NCBI RefSeq assembly: GCF_003473485.1
Contig: NC_053045.1
Span: 39,778,494-39,842,493 of the forward strand
DNA: 64,000 nucleotides
From: Medicago truncatula
Lineage: Eukaryota; Streptophyta; Magnoliopsida; Fabales; Fabaceae
Direction of reading: 5' to 3'
Part shown: one piece after another, positions 23,457 to 34,484 of the stretch
Layout of the letters: each line of letters starts with the position of its first letter
How positions within the stretch are numbered: the stretch's first letter is position 1
Notes under the pieces: generated by a model
What the model was told of the DNA's origin: nothing
Database searches by the model: none
The model's input: only the letters and a program-made list of their open reading frames with translations
Position numbers and translations under genes: made by a program

Positions 23457-24114
23457 TAGAGCTGTCAAAAATGGGCGGGGCTCATGGGCCAGCCCATTGA
23501 CCCATATTTTTGGGTCGGGCCGGGCCTAAAAAACTAACAAAAAAATGCGCTCGGGCTTTTTCGGCCCAAGCCCATTTGGGCCAGACAAAAGTTGGGCCGG
23601 GCCGGGCTGGCCCACCGGGCTTTGGGCCGGCCCATTGGCCCATATTTCATTTTTTTTTGTTAAAAAACAACATATTTTTTAAAAAAATTATCAACTAATT
23701 TAAAATTTATTAACAAAAAAATATTTAAATAAATAAACTTAATAAATATGGATGAATTTAGCTTACAGTTTTAAAATTTATAAATTATTAATTTGATTTA
23801 ATTGAAAGAATAATCTTGAGTTTAATTATTATTCAATGTTAATGTAAAAATTATTTATATTTTTATGTCCATCCAATCATATTTTAGCAAAAAAATAATG
23901 GTGAGTAACTAATACGTAAGAAAATATATAAAAAAAGTGATAAAATTTAAAAATAAAACATAAACGGGCCAGGCCCATGGTCCACCCGGGCCGGGCCGGG
24001 CTCTAGATTTCACAGCCCAATCATAAACGGGCCGGGCCGGGCTAGCCCATTTCTATAGTCGGGCCTCTCGGGCTTGGGCCGGGCTGGGCCGGGCCGGCCC
24101 ATTTGACACCTCTA
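23457..24114. mobile_element. hAT element rich in GGGCC, 658 bp, 8-bp TSD
   Basis: Perfect 8-bp duplication CTTATGCT at 23449-23456 and 24115-24122. Ends TAGAGCTGTCAAAAATGGGC and GCCCATTTGACACCTCTA are inverted repeats. GGGCCGGGCC blocks sit at both ends around an AT-rich middle. Confidence 0.9.
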
Positions 24115-24173
24115 CTTATGCTTAGACTAATTACACTTATCTAAAATGTATGTATTACATATTACTCTATTTT

Positions 24174-24291
24174 AACCCAGTTGCGTTGGTTTAATAATAT
24201 TGTCTTAGGATCTGAGAACTTCTCAAGATCTCATGTTCGATTCTCGCCGATGTCAATTTAGAGGACCAATTTAGCTCTTTTTAAAAAAAAA
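24174..24291 (+). mobile_element. Degenerate SINE
   Basis: It shares the layout of the SINE at 4207: GTTGCGTTGGTTTAATAATA, then TCTCATGTTCGATTCTCGCC (B-box-like), then GATGTCAATTTAGAGG and an A-rich end. Boundaries are approximate. Confidence 0.5.
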
Positions 24292-24374
24292 TTAACTCCA
24301 TTTTTTTTTCCGGAATGATTTTTTTTTTGAATAACAAAGTCTTTATATAATATAATATTTATTATCGATATTAC

Positions 24375-24552
24375 GGATAATACTTGGGTGACATTATGGT
24401 TGGTGACATTCGTGACATTACCAACCAAAATGTTACAAGTGTGCAAAACAACAAAAAAATCTTGTGAAAGAAAAAGAAGAAAGCCACATGTGACATTGTG
24501 GTTGGCCAATATCACCAATGTCACCAACCACAATGTCACCCAAGTGCTACCC
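24375..24552. mobile_element. Mutator-type MITE, 178 bp, 9-bp TSD
   Basis: Perfect 9-bp duplication CGATATTAC at 24366-24374 and 24553-24561. Inverted ends GGATAATACTTGGGTGACA and CACCCAAGTGCTACCC, with several internal copies of GGTTGGTGACATT. It sits ten bases past the stop of the RT pseudogene. Confidence 0.85.
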
Positions 24553-24571
24553 CGATATTACTTACACATGA

Positions 24572-25038
24572 ATAGGAGGCAAGCGGGCAACAACCTGCGC
24601 CGCTAGACCTTTTTGGATGGCATAACGAATCCTCGCTAACACAACATTCATGGACCTAGGAGACTAACCGTTTGGACTCTATGTAGAAGGTCAACCGCTT
24701 CTGATGCTAGGAAGCCAAAAGTGTCAAAAGCAAATGGTAAAAAAACATGTTGACTGTCAGAACATGGTTTCTCATGTTTGACCACTTTGCTTGACGCAGC
24801 TTTTAGGGCTGCCTGTCCTACTGTAAAAGCCCCCACCCCTAAACCCACAAGTGGTGAAACCCTAGTCAAGTCCACACATGCATGTTTTCCTCCAATCCAT
24901 CTGTACACCATAATATCTGCAGGCCTAAGTGTCAATCTTTTATCTAGTGGGTCAGTCAGAAAGTTCACAGGCGCCTCCTTCACTGATACTCCCACTCGCC
25001 TGAATATATCAAAAAGTACGTCCCTAATATTTTTATAA
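24572..25038 (-). pseudogene. Non-LTR RT-family C-terminal domain, frameshifted
   Basis: The frame reads RDVLFDIFRRVGVSVKEAP, LRPADIMVYRW, GGKHACVDLTRVSPLVGLG, HEKPCSDSQHVFLPFAFD and FGFLASEAVDLLHRVQ. It then shifts frame and continues SPRSMNVVLARIRYAIQKG to RLPPIHV and a stop at 24572. This is the C-terminal region of a plant reverse-transcriptase family I recall as common in legumes. The RT core is absent. The frameshift coincides with a small deletion between RVQ and SPRSM. The AD...VD pattern might be a restriction-like endonuclease core; that is inference. Confidence 0.75.
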
Positions 25039-25670
25039 CACCTATTGAATATGAATCATCATTTAAGAAAAAACAATTAATTTCTTTTCAATTTTTAATG
25101 CAAAGGATAATTAAATTTGAATATTTTTATTATTAATTTGAGGATTTATAACATAAAATTCATTTTAGAAAAGCCATATATTGCCAGTTGAGGTAACTTT
25201 TCCAATATTTTTTTTTTATTTTTATCTCTTCACATTTTATAACTGGGTTTTAAACTTTATGTCAATGATATTGTGAATAAAAACAAAGAAAAATATGCAT
25301 TAAAAAAATGGTAATGTAATACCCTTTTTCTCCGCATTTTGTACATTAAACTTTCGTCGTTAACCCATTAGAAATAAAAAATTATCAAGAACAAAAGTGT
25401 AGATTTTGATCTGAGAGGGTCGTAGAGTATATATTATGATATTAGATGAGAGAATAGTGTAATTCTAAGCTCTTTTTTAGTTTTTGAGGTTTGAAGTTTT
25501 CAAAAACCAAAACTGATGACAAAAGATTTCGGCAAACTCGTAACTTGAAATCCAAATTAAACACCGGCATTAAAGCCTCACCATGATTTCAGTTTTGATA
25601 GTGTATTTCGGTATTTGGAGTTGCATAGTAATTGTTTGCCACTGATCACCTAGTTGAAGGGTTATCCATT
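25039..25670. other. Intergenic, no gene seen
   Basis: AT-rich sequence without supported features. Confidence 0.4.
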
Positions 25671-25672
25671 AG

Positions 25673-26450
25673 ACCATCTCCAATGGTATGTTTAATGGGC
25701 CATTCAACTCCTTTTTTGTCTCCAATGGTTTGTTTAATGTGTGTTGAATGGGGGAAAAGAAGAGAGAGAAGATGAATACATTCAACACCAATTAATCCTG
25801 CTACGGATGCCACGTGGCGCAAGCAAATTGGCCCAAAACGGACGCGTGTATCACACGCGCCGACAAGGCGTGTGAACGGTCAGAGATGCGAAGAGAGAAA
25901 CGGTTTTTGGATAGATAAGGACAGGTGGCGCGTTTTAATTGGTTGTCCGAATTTTTATCATTTTAATAATTTGACCTCAATTATTTCGTTGTAAATTAAT
26001 TTTAAAAAAAATAAAAAAATACCAAAATTCATGATTTTTTTTTTCTCTATAAATAGAGACTTGGATCATTTGATTTGGACACAAAAAAAAAAAAACCAAA
26101 TTTTTCACTATTATTATCTTTCGATTAGCAAACTAAGTGAAGTTTTAATCTTATTTGTTGTACTTGCATTTTAAATTAAGAAAATAAAAATAAATTATTT
26201 TACAAATTTTTTTTTCTTCCAAAAATACTAAAAAATAAATAGTTAATTGTATTATTTTAATTTAATTATAATCGATAATTTTATGTAATTATAAAAACAA
26301 AAATTAAATAAGAATAAGAGATAAAAAGTGGTGGGGTAGAGTGTTGAATGAAAAACCATTGGAGAGGGTAAATGTTGAATGAGTGTTGAATAAGAGAGAG
26401 AAAATGATGTGGAGTGTTGGAAATTGAAAAAATGGTGTTGAATGGTAAAA
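25673..26450. mobile_element. MITE-like element, CATCTCCAATGG family
   Basis: The left part CCATCTCCAATGG ... CATTCAACTCC ... GTGTTGAATGGGG is mirrored on the right by GTGTTGAATGAAAAACCATTGGAGAG and further copies of GTTGAATGAGTGTTGAAT. Borders are uncertain. No coding content. Confidence 0.5.
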
Positions 26451-27032
26451 ACTACTTGATTATTAGTGTATATCTCGAATCATGATAAGTGTCCAGCAGT
26501 AAGAGAGTTGCATTGCATAACCTTTACTAAATGTTTCATAGGATCATCCCATAGCACCTTCTCCTTCAGCAGTTTATTAAGTTCAGGATCGTCTCTAAAA
26601 CAAATCCAAAAGAGTAGTTCTTGAGATTGAATACATGACAAAACTCAATAAAAAAAGTAATAAGATAAGAAATCTAATCCACAATCTATTTCAATCTTCT
26701 GAAAGTCAAGATAGCCAATGACTAAGCATAGGAATAGAATCACACTAAGCAAATAAAGATGGTTTCTTGTCTTCAAGATGTATGTATCTTTACAAGGCAT
26801 TAATAAAATTCAGCTTTGGTAATGTGTCGTCCTGAATAATTCATGATATTCACCCAATGAAAAAGTTTATATGTATTTTTATTGAAAAACATGAAGCTAC
26901 AAAATAATGTCAGTCTATAATCCCAATGCTCGCTCCTCAGAGAGATGTTGCACTGTCAGCCCCAAATAGAAAGCTACAAAATGCCAAATGTATAACTGCA
27001 CAACTAAGCAATTTCTCTTTTTATTTTCCTCC

Positions 27033-27731
27033 TGTTGCGAATTCGATGAAAATCACACCAATAACAACTTGATGTGTGGAGCAAGAGATAATCAAGCAAC
27101 CAAAACAAAGTGTATGGAACAATTAAATACAAGCCAAAAGTAGAAAAACAACGGCGAGAAGAACACAAAGAAGAGAAGAACACAAAAGAATTTGTTGACC
27201 CAGTTCGGTTCAAATTGACCTAGTCTGGGGGAGAGAGCAGCCCTCCGATCCACTATATGATGAGTATCGTTACAAAGAGAAATCAATGGGTTACAAGAAT
27301 AAGTCTCCCGCTTAATTCTACCCAAAGTCTCAGCCTCTTCCCGTAAGCAAGAGACTCAATCCTAATAGTGTTTCCCAAGGTGAATCAACCCACAAAACCT
27401 TAGTGTTTGTTCCGAAGAGACAAACTCTATACAAACCCTAGTTTTGTTGTTGCCTTTCTAAACCCTTGTTTCAGCCCCCTCTATCTCCTAGTTTGCTCTG
27501 ATACAAGACCTATATTTCTAGTAAAAGTATCGCTTAAAATTTGGAACAAATCTGCACTCAAAAATATGTTTCTGTTTTTCGCTGCCAGCGCACCATCGTG
27601 CCACGATGCGACCCCATCGTGCCAAGATTTTTCCAGTGCCTTGCCCCAAAACTGAAACCTCCAATCGTGCCACGTTGCCCAGCAATCGTGCCACAATTCC
27701 TGCAGATCTTGATTTTAAGTTAACTCTCACA
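27033..27731. mobile_element. Solo LTR, 699 bp, 5-bp TSD
   Basis: The segment begins TGTTGCGAATTC and ends TTAACTCTCACA, giving TG...CA ends. It is flanked by a 5-bp duplication CCTCC (27028-27032 and 27732-27736). It contains CCCAGTTCGG and GACCTAGTCTGGGGGAG, sequence of a type seen in legume LTR retrotransposons, plus repeated ATCGTGCCACG motifs at 27592-27715. There is no internal gag-pol. The several open frames inside are LTR shadows. Confidence 0.7.
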
Positions 27732-28574
27732 CCTCCCTTACCACACTATACTCCATGCCTTTCCCCTAACTCATTCTCTCAAGAGACCCGTCACAAATGC
27801 ATCCAACAGACTGGAGAGAAACATAAACTAAAAATTGACGTCAACTCTTACCTTTGTTATCACTAAATACATGTTTTGCGCCACGCCCACTGATGCTAGG
27901 GTCCATCTGTTCAAGTCTGCATAAAGGAATCGATAATCAGAACAACATTTTCTTGAATATCTTAAGGTTAATTAGAAGAATGAGTTCTTGACATGTATAC
28001 TTTTATTGGCTTTATATTTCTTGATGAATGAAGAAAAACTAAAGATTAGTGCATACCGCAATAAACAGTTATAAACAACTAACAAGAAAGGAAACAAGCA
28101 TTATACACGAGTTACACTTCCAGAAATGTGATTGCTTTAGTTGTGCCTCTTTTATTTTCTAGCAATAATTAACAACTCTTATAAAAAATTAAACAAGCTA
28201 ATCTAAATGTTGCTCTTGCCGCCGATGTTCCTCATAGCTAGTCTATACCTTTTGCAAATAGAATAGGAAACAAATTGTTGCCTATTGTTTTCAGTTTAGC
28301 AGTCCCTAAAACTAAGGAATTAAGTTATATGCTGTAAATTGTAATTATAAATTGTTGACTCATGAGACTTAGGAATGATTACTCTCAAGTCATTCACACC
28401 ATAATAACTCATTCAAGTGTAGCCAGAATCAACAAATTGTTAACAGCCTTTGTTCCTGAACTTTGTTGTTTGCCTTTTTTGAAGTGTGTATAGCAGAGCA
28501 GATAGAACTAACTCAATATTCTATACTACCATAACACATAAAAAAACATGCTTGCTTCAGCACTAAGGAATTAA

Positions 28575-28850
28575 GTATAACATATCATCCTTCTTCTTTC
28601 TGTCAATCTTGTCTCTGAGTTCCTTAACAGAAATCAAACCACTTTTTCTTTCATTAACAGATGCTGGAATGAATGGCTCCTCTGGATTCTTCCTTGGTGG
28701 AGAGAGATCACGATCCAAATTAGTATTGTGTTTTCGTCGAGGAGGTGACATATCACTACTTCAAATTTTGATTTAGACAACCTTGGTTCACAAGCTACAA
28801 TTGTAATACTCTGATCTCTGTATTTATATGGAGGAGATAAATCAGAATTT
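28575..28850 (-). pseudogene. BUD13-like fragment
   Basis: The minus strand encodes NSDLSPPYKYRDQS, then after a frame change SDMSPPRRKHNTNLDRDLSPP and SVNERKSGLISVKELRDKID with RKKKDD, followed by a stop. Repeated D(L/M)SPPR units and the KxGLIS...I.RKKK.D segment resemble the middle of the spliceosome RES-complex protein BUD13. No N-terminal or C-terminal exons were found nearby. A donor-like CTG|GTGAGT near 29770 on the same strand could belong to a former first exon. Confidence 0.45.
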
Positions 28851-28934
28851 AGCACATAGTTATCTCATTCATCGTGAATTAAGTAAATGTGAATCAAAGT
28901 AGTTGAAGATATTCATCGACATGAGTATCCAGTA

Positions 28935-29200
28935 GTTATTTGCAGCTTATCACAAGTGCTTATCATGATAAGCATTTATGTAGAAGCTCACATAAGCTAT
29001 TTTTATAACAAATGATAAAATAAAGTTAAATTTTCTTGATACATGCTGTAAGCTATTTTCACAAGTTATCTTGGAAAACTTATGAAAATACGCCAAAAAA
29101 AAACTTATAAAAAATGTCATAAGCTATTTTCCAAAGTAGTCTCACAAAACTTATGCCTGCCAGTAGATAAACTCGAATAAATCAATCCAAACATGCCTTA
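28935..29200. mobile_element. Degenerate MITE, CATAAGCTATTTT family
   Basis: Repeated AAGCTATTTTCACAAG / CATAAGCTATTTTCC motifs with inverted AAGCTCACATAAGC arms. Borders are approximate. Confidence 0.45.
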
Positions 29201-29416
29201 TATTTGAAACAAAAAAAGTTGTCACACCATTCTAAGAACATTGATGCATCCAAGTAATTAAGAATAACATAACATCCATGGTTTATACCATTTACAAAAC
29301 AAAGTAGCAACATGGCAAATCTGACCAATTTCACTAAATGTAGAATAACTTATAGACATTCATGCTTTATCGTATTATTCTACTCTGAAGAGTTTTAAAC
29401 ATTACTAATTAAATTA

Positions 29417-29612
29417 ACGCACCGACACTTCTGATAATAGGCGTGTCACGATGTCCGACATATAACAATGTCCGACACCACCAATACAACAATAACACAT
29501 GTGATTACATTGAATTATGCTATTTTCTTCTCAAAATTTTATCGGTGTCAGCATGTCGCATGTCAGTGGTTGCGTCGTGTTCGGTATCGGTGTTTGTGTC
29601 ATGTTAAAGAAA
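29417..29612. mobile_element. MITE rich in GTCCGACA motifs
   Basis: The left end GCACCGACACTTCTGATAAT with GTCCGACA repeats, and the right end with TCGGTGTCAGCATGTCGCAT and CGTGTTCGGTATCGGTG, are inverted partners. The small frame at 29468 spans it and is not a gene. Confidence 0.6.
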
Positions 29613-29938
29613 ATGCAAAGAAAACAACCTGCATGAAATTAAACCTGATTAATAAAAACTGAAGGTCACTAATAGGGAACACTGAAAACCCTAAATCATC
29701 AGAATGAAAGATGAAAATAAAGATTAACATGTGATAAACTCTAACAAAATCCTAAATCATGAGAACTCACCAGCGATGGTGCCAATGCGAAAGATGGTGC
29801 GACGGTACAATAAAAAGAGCGGAAAGATAGACACGTTGTAATAGTAATTGTAGTCTAATAGATTACTCTCTCTGTCCCTATTTATATGACCATTTACAAA
29901 AAAAAAAAAGTTTGGTCCTAAATATAAGATCATATACA

Positions 29939-30073
29939 GTTCCCGTGAGCTTAGCTCAGTTGGCAGGGACATTGTATAATTTATGCAAGGGCCGAGGTTC
30001 GAACCCCGGACACCCCACTTCTCCATATTTAATTGTGTGAGCTCTAGCCACTAGGCTACTAGACCAAAAAAAA
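29939..30073 (+). mobile_element. SINE with 14-bp TSD and empty site
   Basis: TAAGATCATATACA flanks it at 29925-29938 and 30074-30087. The duplicated locus near 41200 has this sequence once and no insert. Pol III-like boxes: GCTTAGCTCAGTTGGCAGG and GAGGTTCGAACCCC. A-rich 3' tail. Confidence 0.93.
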
Positions 30074-30145
30074 TAAGATCATATACAAAATTTTACATGC
30101 ATTCATTAGCCCTATTCAACCATACCCCGTATTAATATTATATAT

Positions 30146-30280
30146 ATTTTTTGTCAAATAACCTAGTGGCTAGAGCTCACACAATTAAATTGTGGAGAAA
30201 TGGAGTGTCCGGGGTTCGAACCCCAACCCCTACATATAATATGCAATAACCCTACCAACTGAGATAAGCTCACGGGGATA
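30146..30280 (-). mobile_element. Second SINE of the same family, inverted
   Basis: It is the reverse complement of the SINE at 29939 (GGGGTTCGAACCCC B box; GATAAGCTCACGGG head). It is flanked by CCGTATTAATATTATATAT and CCGTATTGATATTATATAT, an 18-19-bp duplication with one mismatch. Absent from copy 2. Confidence 0.88.
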
Positions 30281-30659
30281 CCGTATTGATATTATATATT
30301 GTCTTGGAATATGGAAAATCAATATGGAGTAGAAGACAATTTAGCAATCTAACAACTTTTCAAACAATTTTGTCAAAAAAAAAAAAAACAATTTTTCAAA
30401 CAAATTTATTAGTCCAACAAGTAACAATTTTTCTTAACACCCGATTTTTGTAAAGAACGAGGGAGTAATAATTGAAATGATACAATACATAGCGTTGGAA
30501 ATTATTTTTTAATCATAGTAGTAGTATTTTTTTTGAAGGAAATCATAGTAGTAGTATTTAAAAAGTACACTATATAAGTTTTTTTTTTTTTTGAAAAAAT
30601 TGTTTTTTATTGCTGATTCATTCTTCTTTTTTGACTCCTTATTTTTTCCATAATTATTA

Positions 30660-30806
30660 CTCCCTTCGATCTTTATTATAAGAAATAATTGATTTTTTTA
30701 ATTCATAGAATAATTAATGTATCTTGTTATAAATATAGACTAGATACATCACTTACACAATGAACCTAAAAAGTCAAATTTTTCTTATAATAAAGACCAG
30801 AAGGAG
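30660..30806. mobile_element. Stowaway MITE with empty site
   Basis: Ends CTCCCTTCGATCTTTATTAT and ATAATAAAGACCAGAAGGAG, flanked by TA. In copy 2 the locus reads AATTATTATTCGTTTTAG without the insert. Confidence 0.88.
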
Positions 30807-31001
30807 TATTCGTTTCAGAATTTATTAGTGTTCTTTTTGGTCAAACTATGACATCATTATTATGACTAGTATTTATATTTTCTTTTCCCAAAAGGAAGTT
30901 AAAATTTTTTTAGAAGAAAAGTACGTTCAATATATACACGTCAAAAAAAGTTAAAGTAATCGTATTATTTAAGTTTGCGCCCACAGTTTTTATTTTTAAT
31001 T

Positions 31002-31852
31002 GAGTTAATTGTTTAAATTGATCCTGTAAAATATGGAATGTGTGAAAAATGATTCTGTAAAATAAACAATATATATTCTAATCTTGTAATTTAAAATTCT
31101 TCTTATTTTTGGCCCTATAATATACTCTTGGTCCAAAAAAGTGATCTAAAGATTGAATTTTTTCATATATTTTTTCCAGACATCTTTAGGATGTTAAATC
31201 ATGGTTTTACACAAAAAATTATATTTTTCCAATTATGGACAGATTTATTATGAATTTTTATTCCCCATAAGTATGAATTTCTTAAACAATTCATAATTAA
31301 TTTGTATTTCGGTTAAACACTCCAAATTTTTATGGTGAAGGTTCTTATGACGTTCTAACCATGCCTACAAAATTAAAAAACGTAATTTGACCCGTGAGTA
31401 TACACTTACTCAGTACAAAATTGCAATTTCGCATGTTTTGGTTGAAAAATTAAAATAAATAGAAACGTCTTTGAAATACTACGAAAATTTTCAGATTCTT
31501 TTTATGTATTTCTATAGATGTCTATGTAAACAATTAGATCAAAATTTGATTTCTAAGTTGAGTTTTCGTTGTTTTGTTTTTTTAGTTTTTACGCTTTAAA
31601 ATTTCATAATTAATTCGTCCTTAGTTGAAAAATTCTACTTTTTTGTGTAAAGTGATATTTTAACGTTCTAAACATGCATGGAAAAAATCAAGAAAAAATT
31701 CAAATTTTAAGTAGCTTTTTTAGACTTCTACTATATCACTGGTAAAAAATAATAAGAATATCAAATTACAGGATTATAATATATGTTTTTTATTTTACAG
31801 GGTCATTTTTCAGACTTCACATATATTACAGGTCAATTTCAATAATCAAACC
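31002..31852. mobile_element. Mutator-type foldback, 851 bp, 9-bp TSD
   Basis: TTTTTAATT at 30993-31001 and 31853-31861. Arms of roughly 100 bp pair: TTAAATTGATCCTGTAAAAT on the left, ATTACAGGTCAATTTCAATA on the right, continuing through AAATGATTCTGTAAAATAAA. It lies within a 1.3-kb block (about 30958-32265) that is missing in copy 2. That block is bounded by TTAAAGT and also contains a Stowaway-like hairpin at about 31972-32119. Confidence 0.82.
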
Positions 31853-32423
31853 TTTTTAATTTCAATTAGTTCTCTTATTTTATTATTTAACTTTTGTTTT
31901 GAAATGATCTCTTATTTTACAAAAGTTATATAAATGTAGACCATTTTCATGTTTGGAAAAGATCCTTTATACTTCATCCGGTCCTAATTACAAGAGAAAG
32001 TTGACTTTTTAGATACATTGAATAATGTATGTATCTAGTCAATAACCTAAACCAAATACATAAATTATTTAATGTATCTAAAAAGTAAATTGTTTCTTGT
32101 AAATAGGACCGGAAGGAGAATTACAAAATTTATGCTAATGTAGCCCCTTTTTAATGTAATTTATATACTAAAGATCATTTTACAATCAAATTTGACTTCC
32201 TTTTATTGACTCATGGACTAGATAACTCTGCTTCTAATAAATCTTTTTTTGAATAAGTTTAAAGTTCTATTTCAATATATTAAATAGACGTTTTCTTTGA
32301 CCCAACATTAAATATAATTATTTAAAGCAACTTTTCTTTTGACCTCCTTTCAGAAAAAAAAAAAACTTTTCTTTTGACCTACACTATAATATAAAATAGT
32401 TTTAAAATTTAAGATTAATTTGA

Positions 32424-32583
32424 CGGGTGGGGATTCTCTCCGGTGAAAAACTCACTGGAGATAGTCCAGTGCTAATCTCCACCATTCAACGATTATTTAA
32501 TAATTTTAAATGAATCAATTGCAGAATATGTGTGGATGTAATTCCACTGTACTCTCATGTCACTGGAGAGGATCTCCTCCCGA
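32424..32583. mobile_element. Small MITE upstream of membrane gene copy 1
   Basis: GGGTGGGGATTCTCTCCGGT on the left pairs with ACTGGAGAGGATCTCCTCCC on the right. The corresponding stretch upstream of copy 2 lacks it. It lies about 230 bp from the start codon. Confidence 0.6.
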
Positions 32584-32813
32584 CTTATAAAATTTAATGA
32601 TATATACATTTAATTTAATTATAATTAAAAAAATGAGATAAGGACTATGAAATCAACTTTATATATGCATTCAACCATATTTCACTATGTAAACATATGT
32701 TCCATTATTTTCCCCTTCCATATCTCTCTCACTCTCCCAATTAGGTTTTTCTCCCTTTATCCCAATTTTTCCCCCTCCTCCTTTCTCCTCACTAGATCAA
32801 TATTATTTTCAAT

Positions 32814-33902
32814 ATGCTTGAAAAAAAGATAGAAAACCCAAAGGATTTATGGCATCCATTTTCTCAAAGAGCATGGATGCAATTTTTACTTCAGGTAATG
32901 TCCCATTCTAGATTTTCTACCGAAGTGTTCGATGTTGTGACAATTTGCCTAGTATCTATCCTGATCCTTTTCGGACTGATATGCATTGCTGCCTCATTCT
33001 ACTATCTTTATCGTATTCATAATCAAGATTTTGTTCATCTCAATTATTTTAGTGGTCCTTGGATTATTAGAATTGCTTTTATCCTATTTGTAATTTGGTG
33101 GAGTCTGGGTGAGATTATTCGATTAACTTTGATAAGACATGCCCTTCACTTAAAATGGAGCGAAACTGTTTGCAAATGTTACATTGTATGGAACATGGGA
33201 TTTGTAGAACCTTGTCTCTTCCTCACAATTGTGTTTCTCCTCCACGCACCTTTGCAAAGATTTGAGATTGGAATTATGAGCAAAAAATGGAATATAGGAA
33301 CATTTGGGTATATTATTCTTTATTGCCTTCCAATGTTAATTGTTCAGATCTTGGTTGTTATGGTGGGACCTCAATTAGAGAAAAATAAAGTTCTTGGGAA
33401 GAAGCTTCCTCATTATTTTACAAGTACAATCAACTCATTTTCAATGGAAAGGGAGAATGATGATATCACCATTTGTACTTACCCTTTACTTAGTACCGCT
33501 CTCCTCGGTATTTTTGCTATGATCCTGACTTCCTACCTTTCTTGTCTTGGTAGTCGGATTTTGAAGTTGGTCATCAACAAAGGTTTGCGAAAAAGGGTTT
33601 ACACATTGTTATTCCCTGTTTTGTGTTTCCTTCCATTACAAGTTCTTTTTCTTGGTTTATCTGTTCTATCTAGACCTGATCATTTTATGTTTGAAGCCTT
33701 TGTTTTCTTGGCTTTTCTTTCACTTGTATATTGTTTTGGGTTGTGCATGTGGACACTTGTGTATCGTCCAATTGCAGATTGTTTAGCGTTGGTAAAGCTA
33801 CAAGACTCAGAAGCTAGGGCTAGGAGGTTTAATGATGATAATATCGAGGATGATGATTCCGAGGAAAGTGTTCGATCTACTCCCGATAGGGATTTCGATT
33901 AA
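32814..33902 (+). CDS. Plant seven-segment membrane protein of unknown function, copy 1
   Basis: A single-exon gene of 362 residues. Seven hydrophobic segments are visible at about 41-66, 83-107, 121-144, 163-186, 223-246, 261-286 and 291-317. The tail is acidic and serine-rich (DDNIEDDDSEESVRSTP). Conserved-looking stretches include NYFSGPWIIRIAFILFVIWW and YIVWNMGFVEPCLFLTIVF. I recall related uncharacterised proteins throughout land plants, but no function or named domain, so none is given. The topology count is like a GPCR, but nothing else supports that role. Start: the first ATG of the frame (context CAATATGCTTG), conserved in copy 2. A pyrimidine-rich leader and upstream sequence are shared with copy 2. 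It has a tandem paralogue 9.9 kb downstream. Confidence 0.85.
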   Translation: MLEKKIENPKDLWHPFSQRAWMQFLLQVMSHSRFSTEVFDVVTICLVSILILFGLICIAASFYYLYRIHNQDFVHLNYFSGPWIIRIAFILFVIWWSLGEIIRLTLIRHALHLKWSETVCKCYIVWNMGFVEPCLFLTIVFLLHAPLQRFEIGIMSKKWNIGTFGYIILYCLPMLIVQILVVMVGPQLEKNKVLGKKLPHYFTSTINSFSMERENDDITICTYPLLSTALLGIFAMILTSYLSCLGSRILKLVINKGLRKRVYTLLFPVLCFLPLQVLFLGLSVLSRPDHFMFEAFVFLAFLSLVYCFGLCMWTLVYRPIADCLALVKLQDSEARARRFNDDNIEDDDSEESVRSTPDRDFD

Positions 33903-34484
33903 TCAATAAAGTGTGGATCAATTTCATTTCAAACATTAGAAAAGTGTGTTGCTTTGGCTGAAAAATTTGTAGAACTAAGACTTTCTTGTATCGCAGTCTC
34001 TTCCTAGGTTGGCTCATCGAATCCCCAACCCAAGTTATTGGGTCATAGCAGCTAGTAATTTAACATGTTGGGTGAATGGCAATTTTTGGAAATGGAAAAA
34101 CTGATTGTAAAGTAATTAACTTCCATAAGACTTTTTTCTTTGGGTTCTATTTGCTAATCCTAGGTATATGATATTTCTACTCTTGAACTTATTGAGTACC
34201 TCTACTTTTTTATGTAGTATTCACAATTGAAAAAGGCCACTTCACATTGATATATGAGTCCTAATAAACACTCAAAGTCATGGGTTCCTCTAAACAAACA
34301 TTAATTGAAGGAAATGATGATCCATTTCTAAGTTTTACGGTAGGCATTCTTACACTTCGGCTGTTTTTTTTCCTTCTTCTTTCTAGCATTTAAAATATCC
34401 TTAAATTTAGGTTTAAATATGCATTTGGCTTTTACAAATATATCTTTTTTTATTTTAGACCCTGCAAAAATTTTATTTAATTTA

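Noticed and set aside
27407..27866. Several overlapping frames on both strands
   Set aside because: All lie inside or at the border of the solo LTR, and they overlap each other on opposite strands.
29939..30073. tRNA gene
   Set aside because: A and B boxes are present, but there is no cloverleaf; target duplications and an A-rich tail identify a SINE.
32814..33902. G-protein-coupled receptor assignment for the seven-segment proteins
   Set aside because: Only the number of hydrophobic segments suggests it. No receptor motif was seen, so function is left open.
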